Below, in pieces: positions 44,395 through 53,240 of a DNA stretch of 64,000 nucleotides. Position 1 is the first letter of the stretch; the number at the start of each line of letters is the position of its first letter. The notes beneath the pieces were generated by a model that saw only the letters and a program-made list of their open reading frames with translations, was not told the DNA's origin and searched no databases. This DNA is from Bradyrhizobium sp. B124 (GTDB taxonomy: Bacteria > Pseudomonadota > Alphaproteobacteria > Rhizobiales > Xanthobacteraceae): assembly GCF_038967635.1 (NCBI RefSeq), contig NZ_CP152413.1, positions 3,472,001-3,536,000 on the forward strand. Reading direction: 5' to 3'. A program made the position numbers and the translations under genes.

Positions 44395-45588
44395 TCACAT
44401 CCGCTTGGCGACTTCCTCCAGCATCACCTCGGTGGCGCCACCGCCGATCGTCAGCACCCGCGCGTCGCGCGCCATGCGCTCGATCGGCGTGCCGCGCATG
44501 AAGCCTGAGCCGCCATGCAATTGCAGGCAGCCATGCACGACCTCGTGCAGCACCTCCGGCGACAGCGCCTTCACCATCGACACTTCGCGCAGACACTCCT
44601 GCCCCGCCGTCGCAAGCTCGGCGGCCTGATAGGCCAGCGCGCGCGCCGCGGCCGCCTTCGCGGCGAGCTGGGCGAGCTTCAGCCGCACGCCCTGCTGGTT
44701 CCAGAGCGGGCCGCCGAACGCCTGCCGCGTCTTCACATAGTTTGCCGTCAGCTCGATCGCCTTGGCGGACTCGCCGGCGCAGATGCCGCCGATGCAGATG
44801 CGCTCGTTCTGGAAGGTCTCCATGATGCCATAGAAACCCTTGTTCTCCTCGCCGAGCAGATTTTCCGCCGGCACGCGCACGTCCTGGAAGGCGATCTCGG
44901 CAGTGTCCGAGCAGAGCCAACCATGCTTGTCGAGCTTGGTTGCCGTGATGCCCGGCGTGTTGCGCTCGACGATGAACAGCGAGATGCCGCGGCTGCCCTT
45001 GGCATGCGGGTCGGTGCGCGCTGCGACGATCAGGATGTCGCCATAGACCGCGTTGGTGATGAACATCTTTGCGCCGTTGATCACCCAATGATCGCCGTCG
45101 CGCCGCGCGCGCGTCTTCAGGCCAGCGACATCGGAGCCGGCATCGGGCTCGGTCACCGCGATCGAACAGACCGTCTCGCCGCGGATGATCGCGGGCAGGT
45201 ATTTCTGCTTCTGCTCCGGCGTACCGCGCAGGCTGATGTGCACCGCCGACATGTCGGTATGCACCAGGATCGACGAGGTGAAGCCGCCGAAGCTCGAGCG
45301 TCCAAGCTCCTCGGCGAACACCATCGAGGCCAGCGGCCCCATGTCGGTGCCGCCATATTCGGCCGCATGGCGCATGCCGAGAAAGCCGAGCGCGCCCATG
45401 CGGCGATAGATCTCGCGCGGGATCTTGCCGTCGCGCTCCCACGCCTCGGCATGCGGCACCACTTCCTTCTCGACGAAGCGGCGCACCTGCTCACGCAGCA
45501 TGCGTAGTTCCTCGGGCAGATTGGGCGGCTCCGGGAAATGGAATTGGGTCTCAGAGAGCTGGCGCGGATCCGACGTCATGACGTTCAT
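44395..45588 (-). CDS. acyl-CoA dehydrogenase
   Basis: FAD enzyme of 397 residues that introduces a double bond into an acyl-CoA. Domains: N-terminal helical (about 20-135), middle beta ([30 protein letters not shown]) and C-terminal helical ([35 protein letters not shown]). The MCAD-type catalytic Glu position reads IGGGATEV, with Gly. Instead Glu262 in [10 protein letters not shown] fits the position used by isovaleryl- and long-chain-type enzymes. Its ATG overlaps the stop of the hydrolase gene (ATGA). It lies in the minus-strand run with SDR, enoyl-CoA hydratase and Rieske dioxygenase. Confidence 0.9.
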   Translation of the reverse strand: MNVMTSDPRQLSETQFHFPEPPNLPEELRMLREQVRRFVEKEVVPHAEAWERDGKIPREIYRRMGALGFLGMRHAAEYGGTDMGPLASMVFAEELGRSSFGGFTSSILVHTDMSAVHISLRGTPEQKQKYLPAIIRGETVCSIAVTEPDAGSDVAGLKTRARRDGDHWVINGAKMFITNAVYGDILIVAARTDPHAKGSRGISLFIVERNTPGITATKLDKHGWLCSDTAEIAFQDVRVPAENLLGEENKGFYGIMETFQNERICIGGICAGESAKAIELTANYVKTRQAFGGPLWNQQGVRLKLAQLAAKAAAARALAYQAAELATAGQECLREVSMVKALSPEVLHEVVHGCLQLHGGSGFMRGTPIERMARDARVLTIGGGATEVMLEEVAKRM

Positions 45589-46520
45589 TGTGGCGCCCTC
45601 TGATGGCCGATGTGAAGATGGTTGCGCAGAAAAACTGCGAGGGATGCGATCGCCTCTCGCGCCTGCGGAATCTCGGGGAACATCTGGAACACGTGGATCA
45701 TGCCGTCCCAGACCTGGAGTTCGACGTCGCCGCCGGCGGCCTTGGCGCGCGCGGCAAGGTCCACTGAATCGTCGCGCACGGTTTCGCGGTCTCCGACCTG
45801 AACCAGGAGCGGCGGCAGACCGGTGAGGTCGGCATAAAGCGGCGAAGCCAGCGGATTACGGGGATCGCCGTCCTTGTCGAGATAGTTCTTGGCGAGCGCC
45901 AGGATCATCGCGCGCTGATGGATCGGATCGGCCGCGGCCCGGCTTTCGTAGCTCGCACCTGTCGCAGCGAGATCGGTCCAGGGTGACATCAGCGCGCCGG
46001 CCGCGGGCAGCGGAAGGCCACGGTCTCTCGCTGCCAGCATTGCAACGAGCACGAGATTGCCGCCGGCCGAGTCCCCGGCGAAGGCAATATCGGCAGGACG
46101 CAGTCCCTGATCGCAGAGATGCTGATAGGCAATCAGCGCATCATCGAGCGCCGCCGGAAAGCGGTGCTCCGGCGCTAGGCGATAATTGATCGAAAGCACA
46201 CGACAGCCGGATGCATCCGCGGTCCGCGCGGCCAGGTCGCGATGCGACGCGACCGAGCCGATGCGGAATCCGCCGCCGTGAAAATAGAGAACCGCCTTGT
46301 CGCGCGGTGCGCCTCGCGGCACGAGCCATTCGCCGTCGATGCCGCCGGCGGAAACCGGCTGGCACGTCACCGGCACCGAGCAGCCGGCAAACGCCGCATC
46401 CCAATCGCTGCGCATCTGCGCTACCGATGTGTCGCGGGTCCAGCCGCAATAGATCGCACGCAGGCGCTCGATGGCGCGATCGACCGGCGTGATGGCGATA
46501 TCGTCGCCTGCGCTGGCCAT
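45585..46520 (-). CDS. alpha/beta hydrolase, hormone-sensitive lipase family
   Basis: Esterase or lactonase of 311 residues. The oxyanion motif HGGG is at residues 81-84 (LYFHGGGFRIGS), nucleophile Ser151 in FAGDSAGGN, acid Asp250 or 251 in RETVRDDS and His276 in DGMIHVFQ. ATG 46520 is one base after the SDR stop; a longer frame to 46616 overlaps that gene and has no support. No signal, so cytoplasmic. It could hydrolyse an ester, lactone or thioester in the pathway of the surrounding genes. Confidence 0.87.
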   Translation of the reverse strand: MASAGDDIAITPVDRAIERLRAIYCGWTRDTSVAQMRSDWDAAFAGCSVPVTCQPVSAGGIDGEWLVPRGAPRDKAVLYFHGGGFRIGSVASHRDLAARTADASGCRVLSINYRLAPEHRFPAALDDALIAYQHLCDQGLRPADIAFAGDSAGGNLVLVAMLAARDRGLPLPAAGALMSPWTDLAATGASYESRAAADPIHQRAMILALAKNYLDKDGDPRNPLASPLYADLTGLPPLLVQVGDRETVRDDSVDLAARAKAAGGDVELQVWDGMIHVFQMFPEIPQAREAIASLAVFLRNHLHIGHQRAPQ

Positions 46521-46521
46521 C

Positions 46522-47274
46522 TCAGCCGCCGATGCCCATGCCGCCGGACACGCCAAGCGTCTCGCCGGTGATGTAGGCGGCCTGATCGGAAGCCAGGAAC
46601 AGCGCAGCGGCCGCAACCTCCTCCGGCTCGCCGAGCCGGCCGAGCAGCGTCGCGCCGGTCATCGCCTGCAGGATCTTGTCGCCGCCCTTTGCCACGGCCT
46701 GCTCCAGCATCGGCGTGCGGATCGGTCCCGGCGCGATCGCGTTCGCGGTGATGCGAAAGCGTGCATTCTCGCGCGCGATGCTCCTGGTGAACGAGATCAC
46801 GCCGCCCTTGGCCGCGGAATAGACCGCGCCGCCCTTGGAGCCAAGCCGCGCCGCCTCCGAGGTGACATTGATGATGCGGCCGAACCGTGCCGCCTGCATC
46901 GCCGGCAGCGCGGCGTGGGTGCAGGCCAGTACCGAGGTGAGATTGACCGCGATCAGCCGCGCCCAATCCTCCGCCGTGGTGTCGGTGAAGAAGGCGTGCT
47001 GATCGACGCCGGCATTGTTGACGACGATGTCGAACGGGCCATCCTGCGCCATCACGGCCTGTACGGCCGTTGCATCGCTGACATCCAGCCCGGCGACGCC
47101 GGCGCCGGTCTCCCGCGCAAGCTCCGCGGCTGCGGCGACGTCGAGATCGGCGATCACGACCCTGGCGCCTGCTCCGGCAAAGCTGCGGACGATCGCCGCC
47201 CCAATGCCGCGTGCGCCGCCGGAGACGAAGGTGCGGCGGCCATCGAGACGCCCGAATGGCAAGGTGTCCGCCAC
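46522..47274 (-). CDS. SDR family NAD(P)-dependent oxidoreductase
   Basis: Oxidises or reduces a hydroxyl/keto group. Full-length classical SDR of 250 residues. The cofactor loop is SGGARGIG (residues 18-25), NNAG at 86-89, catalytic Ser139, Tyr152 and Lys156 (NVTSEAA, VYSAAKGG), and PGPIRTPM behind. An Asp after the second strand (IADLD) favours NAD(H). It starts 3 bases after the enoyl-CoA hydratase stop and ends one base before the hydrolase. It is an intact functional counterpart of the truncated SDR at 33794-34525. Confidence 0.9.
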   Translation of the reverse strand: MADTLPFGRLDGRRTFVSGGARGIGAAIVRSFAGAGARVVIADLDVAAAAELARETGAGVAGLDVSDATAVQAVMAQDGPFDIVVNNAGVDQHAFFTDTTAEDWARLIAVNLTSVLACTHAALPAMQAARFGRIINVTSEAARLGSKGGAVYSAAKGGVISFTRSIARENARFRITANAIAPGPIRTPMLEQAVAKGGDKILQAMTGATLLGRLGEPEEVAAAALFLASDQAAYITGETLGVSGGMGIGG

Positions 47275-47277
47275 GTC

Positions 47278-48072
47278 TCAGCGCCCCGTGAAGACAGGCT
47301 TGCGCCGCTCGATCACGGCGGCGAGCCCTTCGCGCGCATCGGCCATCCCCGAGAGCTCGGCCACGGTGCGCGCCTCTTCCGACAGGCACTGCTCGATGCT
47401 GGTGCCGGTGCCGGCCCAGACCAGCCGCTTGGTCGCCGCCAGCGCCTTCGGCGCACCGGCCGCAAGCTCACGTGCCAGCGCCAGCGATGCATCGGAAAGC
47501 TCCGCATCGGGCACGACCTTGGTGACGATGCCCATCTGCAACGCTTCCGCAGCCGGGATCACCGGGTTGGTCAGCAGGATCGACATCGCTCGCCGTAGGC
47601 CGACCAGCCGCGACAGCGTGACGGAGACACCGGCATCCGGCGCCATCGCCACCCGCGTCGCGCCGGCGAGGAATTTTGCCGATTCCGCCGCAATCACGAT
47701 GTCGGAGGCGCAGACCAGGCCGAAGCCGCCGCCGCCCGCCGCAAAGCCCTGCACCGAGGCGATCACCGGCGCCTCCAGCCGCAGCAATCCGGTCACCGCG
47801 TTCTGCAGATACGCGGTGGCCTGGCGGATATAGTCGGGCAGCTTCTCGCCCTTGGAGGCGAAGGCGCGGACATCGCCGCCCGCGCAGAAATTCGCGCCCT
47901 CGCCGCTCAGCAGCACGACGCGCAAATCCGGATGGCCGTGGCAGACCATGATGGCGTCGCACAGCGCGCTCAGGAGTTCGGCGCTCATGCCGTTGGCCGC
48001 ATCGGGGCGGTTGAGCCGCAGCCGCGCGACGCCGTCGCTGATGTCGAGCAGAACGGGGCCCTTGTCGATCAT
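47278..48072 (-). CDS. enoyl-CoA hydratase/isomerase family protein
   Basis: Crotonase of 264 residues. ATG 48072 follows GGGAAGG by about 8 bases; the frame extends further but without a ribosome site. Oxyanion-hole segments are FCAGGDVRAFAS and QGFAAGGGGFGLVCASDI. Glu in AAESAKFLAG and Asp in MAPDAGVSVTL stand near the usual acid-base positions, so hydratase, isomerase or a ring-cleaving activity are all possible. It lies between the dioxygenase beta subunit and the SDR in one run. ARKPVF-type C-terminus (ERRKPVFTGR) is normal for the family. Confidence 0.88.
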   Translation of the reverse strand: MIDKGPVLLDISDGVARLRLNRPDAANGMSAELLSALCDAIMVCHGHPDLRVVLLSGEGANFCAGGDVRAFASKGEKLPDYIRQATAYLQNAVTGLLRLEAPVIASVQGFAAGGGGFGLVCASDIVIAAESAKFLAGATRVAMAPDAGVSVTLSRLVGLRRAMSILLTNPVIPAAEALQMGIVTKVVPDAELSDASLALARELAAGAPKALAATKRLVWAGTGTSIEQCLSEEARTVAELSGMADAREGLAAVIERRKPVFTGR

Positions 48073-48085
48073 GGCGAAACCTTCC

Positions 48086-48583
48086 CTAAACCAGGAATGA
48101 CAGCGTGTAGATCGCCTTGTCGTTGTTGACGAGGATGACCTTCTTGCTGGCCATCCGCAATTCGCCATCGACATGGCGCAGACGGTATTCGTTGCGCGCC
48201 GCCCACAGCGTGTCGTCGCGCAGGCTCGATTCGAAGATCAGGCTGTTGCTGGCGACCGCGATGTCGCCATTGTCAGGCTGCTCGTCCATCAATTCGATGT
48301 TGGAGATCAGCCGGCGCAGGTTCGACTGCGGCGTCTGCGTGAAATGCTTGCCGGTCATCAGCTGGCGGACCCGCAGCGCGATTCGCGAGCGGTTGTCGTA
48401 GATGATCGACATTTGCTGCTCCGGATCGATGTCGGCGCCGTTGGCCGGCACCCAATAGACGCCGTCGTCGGTCCAGAGCTTTTCCCAGGCCTCATATTGA
48501 TGCTCGTCCTGCAACCGCGCCTCGCGATAGAGGAAGGCGGTGATGGCACTCATCAACGTGGCGCTGCTCTCGCGCGACAGCAT
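48086..48583 (-). CDS. aromatic-ring-hydroxylating dioxygenase, beta subunit
   Basis: Small subunit of 165 residues with the NTF2-like fold. Typical are SAITAFLYREARLQDEHQYEAWEKLWTDDGVYWVPA near the N-terminus and SRIALRVRQLMTGKHFTQTPQSNLRRLISN in the middle. The subunit supports the alpha subunit in an alpha3beta3 complex and has no iron. Its ATG overlaps the alpha stop by one base (TGATG). No ferredoxin or reductase gene is nearby, so electrons come from elsewhere. Confidence 0.9.
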   Translation of the reverse strand: MLSRESSATLMSAITAFLYREARLQDEHQYEAWEKLWTDDGVYWVPANGADIDPEQQMSIIYDNRSRIALRVRQLMTGKHFTQTPQSNLRRLISNIELMDEQPDNGDIAVASNSLIFESSLRDDTLWAARNEYRLRHVDGELRMASKKVILVNNDKAIYTLSFLV

Positions 48584-49842
48584 CAGGCTGGCTCCATCAG
48601 CTTGCGATAATGGGTCCAGATGCCGCGCGACGGCACCTCGTCGGTGACGTGGCCGACCGTGAAGCCGAGCTCATCCTGCCGCTGGCGCTTCTCGCCGCGG
48701 CCGAGGAAGATCCACTCGGGATTGCGCGCCAGCACGCCGCGGTGGCAACGCTCGTACATCTCGGAATCATCCGCCAGCAGGAAGCCGGCGGGGCCGACTG
48801 AGCCCATGGTTTGCTGGCGCAGCCTGCGGTTCAGATCTGGGGCGCCCTTGAACTGCAGCGCGGTGACATGCTGCACGCTGTCGTCGACACCAAGCGGCTG
48901 GATCACGAACATCTGGATCTCGGCGATGAACAGGTTCGGGAAGATCATCACATGCGGCGTGCCGTCGATCATGATCTCGCGCGCCGCGGTGTCGCCATAG
49001 GCGGTCTTCATGCGCGCGGTGTAGTCCGGCAGCCGCTCCTCGCTGGTGCCGAACCAGCTCATCGGCTCGTCGCGCTTGCGGAATTCGGGCCGCAAATCGA
49101 TCTCGGTATGGCCGTTGCCGTAGTCGCGCGTCAGCGCAGTCGAGGCGCCGCCGTAGAGCTTGCCGATCATGCTGTCGGCGACGCCGAAGATCGACGTGTG
49201 CACGAAGGCCGGGTGATAGCCATCGCACTCATTCTCCAGGATGAACTTCCAGTTCGCTTTCACGCGATGCTTGAGGAAACCCGCGGTGATCTCGACCTCG
49301 CCCTCGGGCGAAGTGCGCACCAGCCGATCGATGGTCTCGGCGGCACCGCCGAGATGTTCCTTCAAAGTCGGGCCATCGGCCGCGAACGAGCCGAACACGA
49401 AGCCGCGGTAGGATTCGACGCGCGTCACCCGCCCGAGCGCGAGCTGCGATTTGTCTTGCCCCTCGTAACCGTCCGGGAAGGCATAGCCGACCAGGCGGCC
49501 GTCATTGGCAAAGGTCCAGGAGTGGAACGGACAGGTGAACGAGCGCGCATTGCCGCGCTCAAACGAGCAGACCTGGTTGCCGCGATGCGAGCAGCGGTTG
49601 AGCAGCAGATTGACCTTGCCCTGCTCGTCGCGCGTCATGATCACGGATTGCGGGCCGATCGACTTGACGACGTAGTCGTTGGCGTTGGGCACCTCGCTCT
49701 CGTGCCCGACATAGACCCAGGTCCGGTACCAGATGTTCTTGAGCTCGGCCTCGAAGATCTCGGAATCGGTGTACAGCGATCCGTGCACCCGGTCGGGCCG
49801 GATCAGCCGCTCCCATGGCGAGACGCCGGTCATCATGTTCAT
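48583..49842 (-). CDS. aromatic-ring-hydroxylating dioxygenase, alpha subunit (Rieske)
   Basis: Catalytic subunit of 419 residues. The Rieske [2Fe-2S] site is Cys84/His86 (NRCSHRGNQV) and Cys104/His107 (TCPFHSWTF). The bridging Asp207 and iron ligands His210 and His215 are in ENECDGYHPAFVHTSIF, with the third ligand probably Asp357 or 358 (LLADDSEMYE). It inserts two oxygens or hydroxylates a substrate of unknown structure. It is the first gene of the minus-strand run dioxygenase alpha-beta, hydratase, SDR, hydrolase, dehydrogenase. The promoter carries candidate operator B. Confidence 0.92.
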   Translation of the reverse strand: MNMMTGVSPWERLIRPDRVHGSLYTDSEIFEAELKNIWYRTWVYVGHESEVPNANDYVVKSIGPQSVIMTRDEQGKVNLLLNRCSHRGNQVCSFERGNARSFTCPFHSWTFANDGRLVGYAFPDGYEGQDKSQLALGRVTRVESYRGFVFGSFAADGPTLKEHLGGAAETIDRLVRTSPEGEVEITAGFLKHRVKANWKFILENECDGYHPAFVHTSIFGVADSMIGKLYGGASTALTRDYGNGHTEIDLRPEFRKRDEPMSWFGTSEERLPDYTARMKTAYGDTAAREIMIDGTPHVMIFPNLFIAEIQMFVIQPLGVDDSVQHVTALQFKGAPDLNRRLRQQTMGSVGPAGFLLADDSEMYERCHRGVLARNPEWIFLGRGEKRQRQDELGFTVGHVTDEVPSRGIWTHYRKLMEPA

Positions 49843-49898
49843 CGCTCCGTCTCCCTCGCCGGCCGCTTGCCGCGGATGCTTTCACCGGCCGCCAATAA

Positions 49899-49920
49899 TA
49901 ATCCGAACGACCGTTCGGTC
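49899..49920. promoter_or_regulatory. candidate TetR operator, site B
   Basis: TAATCCG (49899-49905) runs into CCGAACG (49903-49909), AC and CGTTCGG (49912-49918), a perfect 7-bp-arm inverted repeat, followed by TC. It is about 60 bases upstream of the dioxygenase alpha start and between that operon and the small unknown protein gene end. Confidence 0.55.
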
Positions 49921-50030
49921 AATGAATAACACGTGCGAGGCGGGCCGGCAAGCTTCTTTGCTAACACCGCGGCTGAGTTCCGGAGCAGCGTGCAACGATG
50001 CAATCCCCGGTGGACCGCTGCGTGACTGGC

Positions 50031-50534
50031 TCAGCCCTGCGCCGCGCCGCCATCGCCGCCCGCGATCTGCTGCAGCATCGACTTCGGCGTCGTCGCAAGC
50101 TCGATCTTGAGCTGGTCGCAAATCGCCCGGCGCAGCAGCTGCTCGATCTCGGTCGCAGCATCACGATTGGCCGCACGCGCGCCCTCGCCGCTCGCCCAGA
50201 GCAGAAGCTGCCCCAGCTGCCGGTCGCCATCATCGCGCAGCGCTTCGATCGCGGCGGCGTCGGACATGTCGCTCGGGAGGCGCGGCAGCGCCGGAATCTC
50301 CGGATGCGCCGCGCCATCCGCCAATCGTTTGACCGCAGCGAAAGTATCGTCCTGCAGACGCACCTGCTCCAGCAGCGGCCCGGCCTTCCAGTCGGCCGCG
50401 AGCTTCAGCCCGTTCAGCGCATAGATGGCGGAGAACACCTGCCCGCGGACGAATTCGTCGTTGCTGTTCGGCACGACATGACTTTGCAGGGCATCGATGA
50501 TGCCGTCGATCAGCCGCTCGAAGGATGCACTCAT
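50031..50534 (-). CDS. small conserved-looking protein coupled to an APH-fold kinase
   Basis: Protein of 167 residues without signal or membrane part. It is mainly helical: FERLIDGIIDALQSHVVPNSNDEFVRGQVFSAIYALNGLKLAADW and EIEQLLRRAICDQLKIELATTPKSMLQQ. Proteins like this next to phosphotransferase genes are, as I recall, called DUF6285; not verified. Its ATG overlaps the kinase stop (ATGA). In the levulinate (Lva) system a small protein, LvaB, is needed for the LvaA kinase, so this could be a similar partner. That is inference from position. Catalytic function unknown. Confidence 0.65.
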   Translation of the reverse strand: MSASFERLIDGIIDALQSHVVPNSNDEFVRGQVFSAIYALNGLKLAADWKAGPLLEQVRLQDDTFAAVKRLADGAAHPEIPALPRLPSDMSDAAAIEALRDDGDRQLGQLLLWASGEGARAANRDAATEIEQLLRRAICDQLKIELATTPKSMLQQIAGGDGGAAQG

Positions 50535-51598
50535 GCCGCGGCCTCCAGTGCGCGCTCGAAGGCCCGCACGATCGAGGGCATCTGGCTTGCCATCACCGCA
50601 AGGCGCAGGTCGTTGAAGCGATCGACCTCGAAGGCGCGCACTGCGCACATCTGGATCGCCGCCGCCTGATACAGCGCATAGGCCTCGTAGAAGGCGAGGC
50701 TCTTGTCCGAGACCGCAATGCCGGAGGCGCGCTGATAGAGATCGATCACCTCCGCGCGCTCGAGCACGCCATAGAGCTTCCGGCTCCTGGCATTGAAGGT
50801 CGGCATCATCGCCCAGGCCAGATCCTCATGGGGATCGCCCAGGTGAGTGAGCTCCCAATCGAGGATGGCAACGATCCGGCCACTCTGCTCGATGAAGTTC
50901 CCGATCCGGTAATCGCCATGCACGATGGTGCGGCATGGCGGCTGCGGGCAGTTATCTTCAAGCCAGCGTCCGCCCCAATCGAGCAGCGGATAATAGCGCG
51001 CGGTCGAACGCGCCAGCGACGCGCGCCAGCCGGCGATCGCGCGGACTTCGGCGCGCTCTCCGCCCTGTTGCAGCGATGCGAATGGCGTTGCGCCCGGGTC
51101 GATCCCGTGCAGCGACGCGAGGATGTCGACGAACTGCCGGGCGACCGCGCGCTTGTGGTCCGGATCGAGCTCGCTCGCCGCCCAGGGTGCGGGAACATCG
51201 CCCTCGACGTGCTCGCAGATGAAGAAAGGAAAGCCGATCTCGGCACCATGCTGTTCTGATAACACCAGCGCCGGAACCGGCACACCGCTACCGGCCAGCG
51301 ACTGCAACGCATAGACCTGCGGCAGCACCGAGTAAGGTGCAAATAGCCCGTTCGGCGGACCGACGCGCAGGATCAGCCTGCGATCCCCGCCAACCGCCGA
51401 GCGCGCCACGAAAGCATAGGTGATCCAGGAGAAGCCCGACGATTTGCGGCCGAAGCTCTCGATCTCCGTCCGGCTCCCGGATATTCGCGACAAATGCTGC
51501 GCGAGCGCCGTCCGCACCGCGTCGTCATTGACCGCGACTGGACGAACAGGGTCCGGCGCGGCCGGCATATCATCGGATCGTTTGGCAACGTCCTGCAT
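50531..51598 (-). CDS. APH-fold phosphotransferase family protein (ACAD10/LvaA-like)
   Basis: Kinase-like protein of 355 residues. The catalytic loop is His227-Gly-Asp229 with Asn234 (IVHGDYRIGNFI) and Asp247 in AILDWELTHLGDPHEDLAW binds metal. The N-terminal lobe has FSWITYAFVAR and LILRVGPPNG. HGDYRIGN and DWEL.H.GDP are typical of ACAD10/11 and LvaA kinases rather than of antibiotic kinases. Those phosphorylate 4-hydroxyacyl-CoA so that phosphate can leave. ATG overlaps the acyl-CoA ligase stop (TGATG). The order ligase-kinase-small protein suggests that a newly formed CoA ester is phosphorylated. Confidence 0.83.
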   Translation of the reverse strand: MQDVAKRSDDMPAAPDPVRPVAVNDDAVRTALAQHLSRISGSRTEIESFGRKSSGFSWITYAFVARSAVGGDRRLILRVGPPNGLFAPYSVLPQVYALQSLAGSGVPVPALVLSEQHGAEIGFPFFICEHVEGDVPAPWAASELDPDHKRAVARQFVDILASLHGIDPGATPFASLQQGGERAEVRAIAGWRASLARSTARYYPLLDWGGRWLEDNCPQPPCRTIVHGDYRIGNFIEQSGRIVAILDWELTHLGDPHEDLAWAMMPTFNARSRKLYGVLERAEVIDLYQRASGIAVSDKSLAFYEAYALYQAAAIQMCAVRAFEVDRFNDLRLAVMASQMPSIVRAFERALEAAA

Positions 51599-53151
51599 CA
51601 ATTGACCGACCTCGTATAGCCCTGCCACTTCTCCTCGCGTAGCGCCGACTTCATGATCTTGCCGGAGCCGGTCAGCGGCAACGGCTCGAGACGGATGTCG
51701 ACCGAGCGCGGGCATTTGTAGCCCGCGATCAGGGTGCGGCAATGCGCGATCACCATGTCGGAATCGAGCCGCGCACCGTCCTTCGGCACGACGATCGCAT
51801 GCACCGCCTCGCCCCATTGCGGATCGGGCACCGCAATGACGGCGCATTCCCTGACTTGCTCGTGCTGGAAGATGGCGTTCTCCACCTCGCCGGAATAGAC
51901 GTTCTCGCCGCCGGAGACGATCATGTCCTTGAGGCGGTCGACGATATAGACAAAGCCGTCCTCGTCCATCCAGGCGCCGTCGCCGGTGTGCAGCCAGCCG
52001 TTGCGCAGCACTCGCGCGCTCTCTTCCGGCTTGCGCCAGTATCCGAGCATCACGCCGGCGCCGCGGATCGCGATCTCGCCGACCGTGCCGCGCGGCACCT
52101 CGTTGCCCGCGAGATCGATGATGCGGACTTCGACGCCCGGCGCCGCCCGCCCTGCCGATTTGCGCTTTCCCGCCAGCGGTCCTTCGAGCGCGTGGTACTC
52201 CCACGGCAGGATCGTCGCCAGCGCCGCGCTCTCGGTCATGCCGTACCCTTGGTGAAAGCGCCAGCTCGGCAGCACGCGCATCAGCTTGACCAGCAGCGCA
52301 TCCGGCATCGGAGAGGCGCCATATTCGCAATCCCTGACGCTGCTCAGATCATACGTGCCGAACGACGGATGATTGAGCATCATGTTGAGCATGGTCGGCA
52401 CGAACAGGCAGTAGTCTACCCTGTGCTCGGCGATGGTCCGCATCGCGAGCTCGGGCTCAAATTTCGGGATCGTGACATGGGTACCCCCGACCAAAGTCAG
52501 CGCGATCATCGGCGAGGTGCCGGCCAGATGGAACATGCCAGCCGAGTGCAGATACCGCGTGTCCTCGCGGAAACGGAGCGCATAGATCCAGACCAGCGAT
52601 TCATAGATGATGTTGGCATGCGACAGCATCACGCCCTTGGGGAAGCCGGTAGTGCCGCCGGTGTAGAAGATGCCTGCGAGATCGTTGTAGGCGCCGGAGG
52701 CATCCTCGATCGGCGCGTTCGCAACAAGCTCGTCATAGCCCTGCATGCCGCCGGGAACCTGTCCCTCGTCCAGATAGACCATCGCGGTGAGTGATTTCGC
52801 GCCACGCAGGCTTGATGCGATCTCGGCAAAGGCCTTGTCGACCAGCAACAGTTTTGGCGTGGAATCGTCGATCGCATAGGCATTCTCGGCGACCGCCCAG
52901 CGGGTGTTGAGCGGCACTGCGACCGCACCGGCCCAGGCGATGGCATAGAGCGCCTCGATATAGAGGTCGCTGTTGTGCGCGAGGATCGCAACGCGATCGC
53001 CGGCCTCGACGCCGAGCCGCCGCAGCCCGCCCGCGGCGCAGGCGACGCGACGGCCGATCTCCTTCCAGCTTCGCGACCGTCCCGCATGGATGGTGCCGGG
53101 CGCATCCTTGCGCAACTGCACCGCCGAGATGAGCGCCTGCGTCAGCTTCAT
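51598..53151 (-). CDS. acyl-CoA ligase, class I adenylate-forming
   Basis: Activates a carboxylate to its CoA thioester. The 517-residue protein has the P-loop FYTGGTTGFPKGVML at residues 162-176, GYGMTESAAL, LHTGDGAWMDEDGFVYIVDRLKDMIVSGGENVYSGEVENAI and the C-terminal lysine motif PLTGSGKIMKSALREE. The length and motifs fit medium- or short-chain and aryl/cyclic acids. It begins the operon ligase-kinase-small protein. The divergent gene is a HAAT binding protein at 53354, with candidate operator C between them. It resembles LvaE by position only. Confidence 0.9.
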   Translation of the reverse strand: MKLTQALISAVQLRKDAPGTIHAGRSRSWKEIGRRVACAAGGLRRLGVEAGDRVAILAHNSDLYIEALYAIAWAGAVAVPLNTRWAVAENAYAIDDSTPKLLLVDKAFAEIASSLRGAKSLTAMVYLDEGQVPGGMQGYDELVANAPIEDASGAYNDLAGIFYTGGTTGFPKGVMLSHANIIYESLVWIYALRFREDTRYLHSAGMFHLAGTSPMIALTLVGGTHVTIPKFEPELAMRTIAEHRVDYCLFVPTMLNMMLNHPSFGTYDLSSVRDCEYGASPMPDALLVKLMRVLPSWRFHQGYGMTESAALATILPWEYHALEGPLAGKRKSAGRAAPGVEVRIIDLAGNEVPRGTVGEIAIRGAGVMLGYWRKPEESARVLRNGWLHTGDGAWMDEDGFVYIVDRLKDMIVSGGENVYSGEVENAIFQHEQVRECAVIAVPDPQWGEAVHAIVVPKDGARLDSDMVIAHCRTLIAGYKCPRSVDIRLEPLPLTGSGKIMKSALREEKWQGYTRSVN

Positions 53152-53240
53152 GTTTCCTCCTCACCGCCATGCGGCCGCGTGCGCCTGCGGATGTTTCCGT
53201 CATGCGTGAAGCCGATACGCCGCCCGGAGATTTCAGTTGA

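Noticed and set aside
50531..51598. Aminoglycoside resistance kinase
   Set aside because: The fold is APH, but the DWEL-THLGDPHEDLAW pattern and overlap with an acyl-CoA ligase fit the ACAD10/LvaA group.
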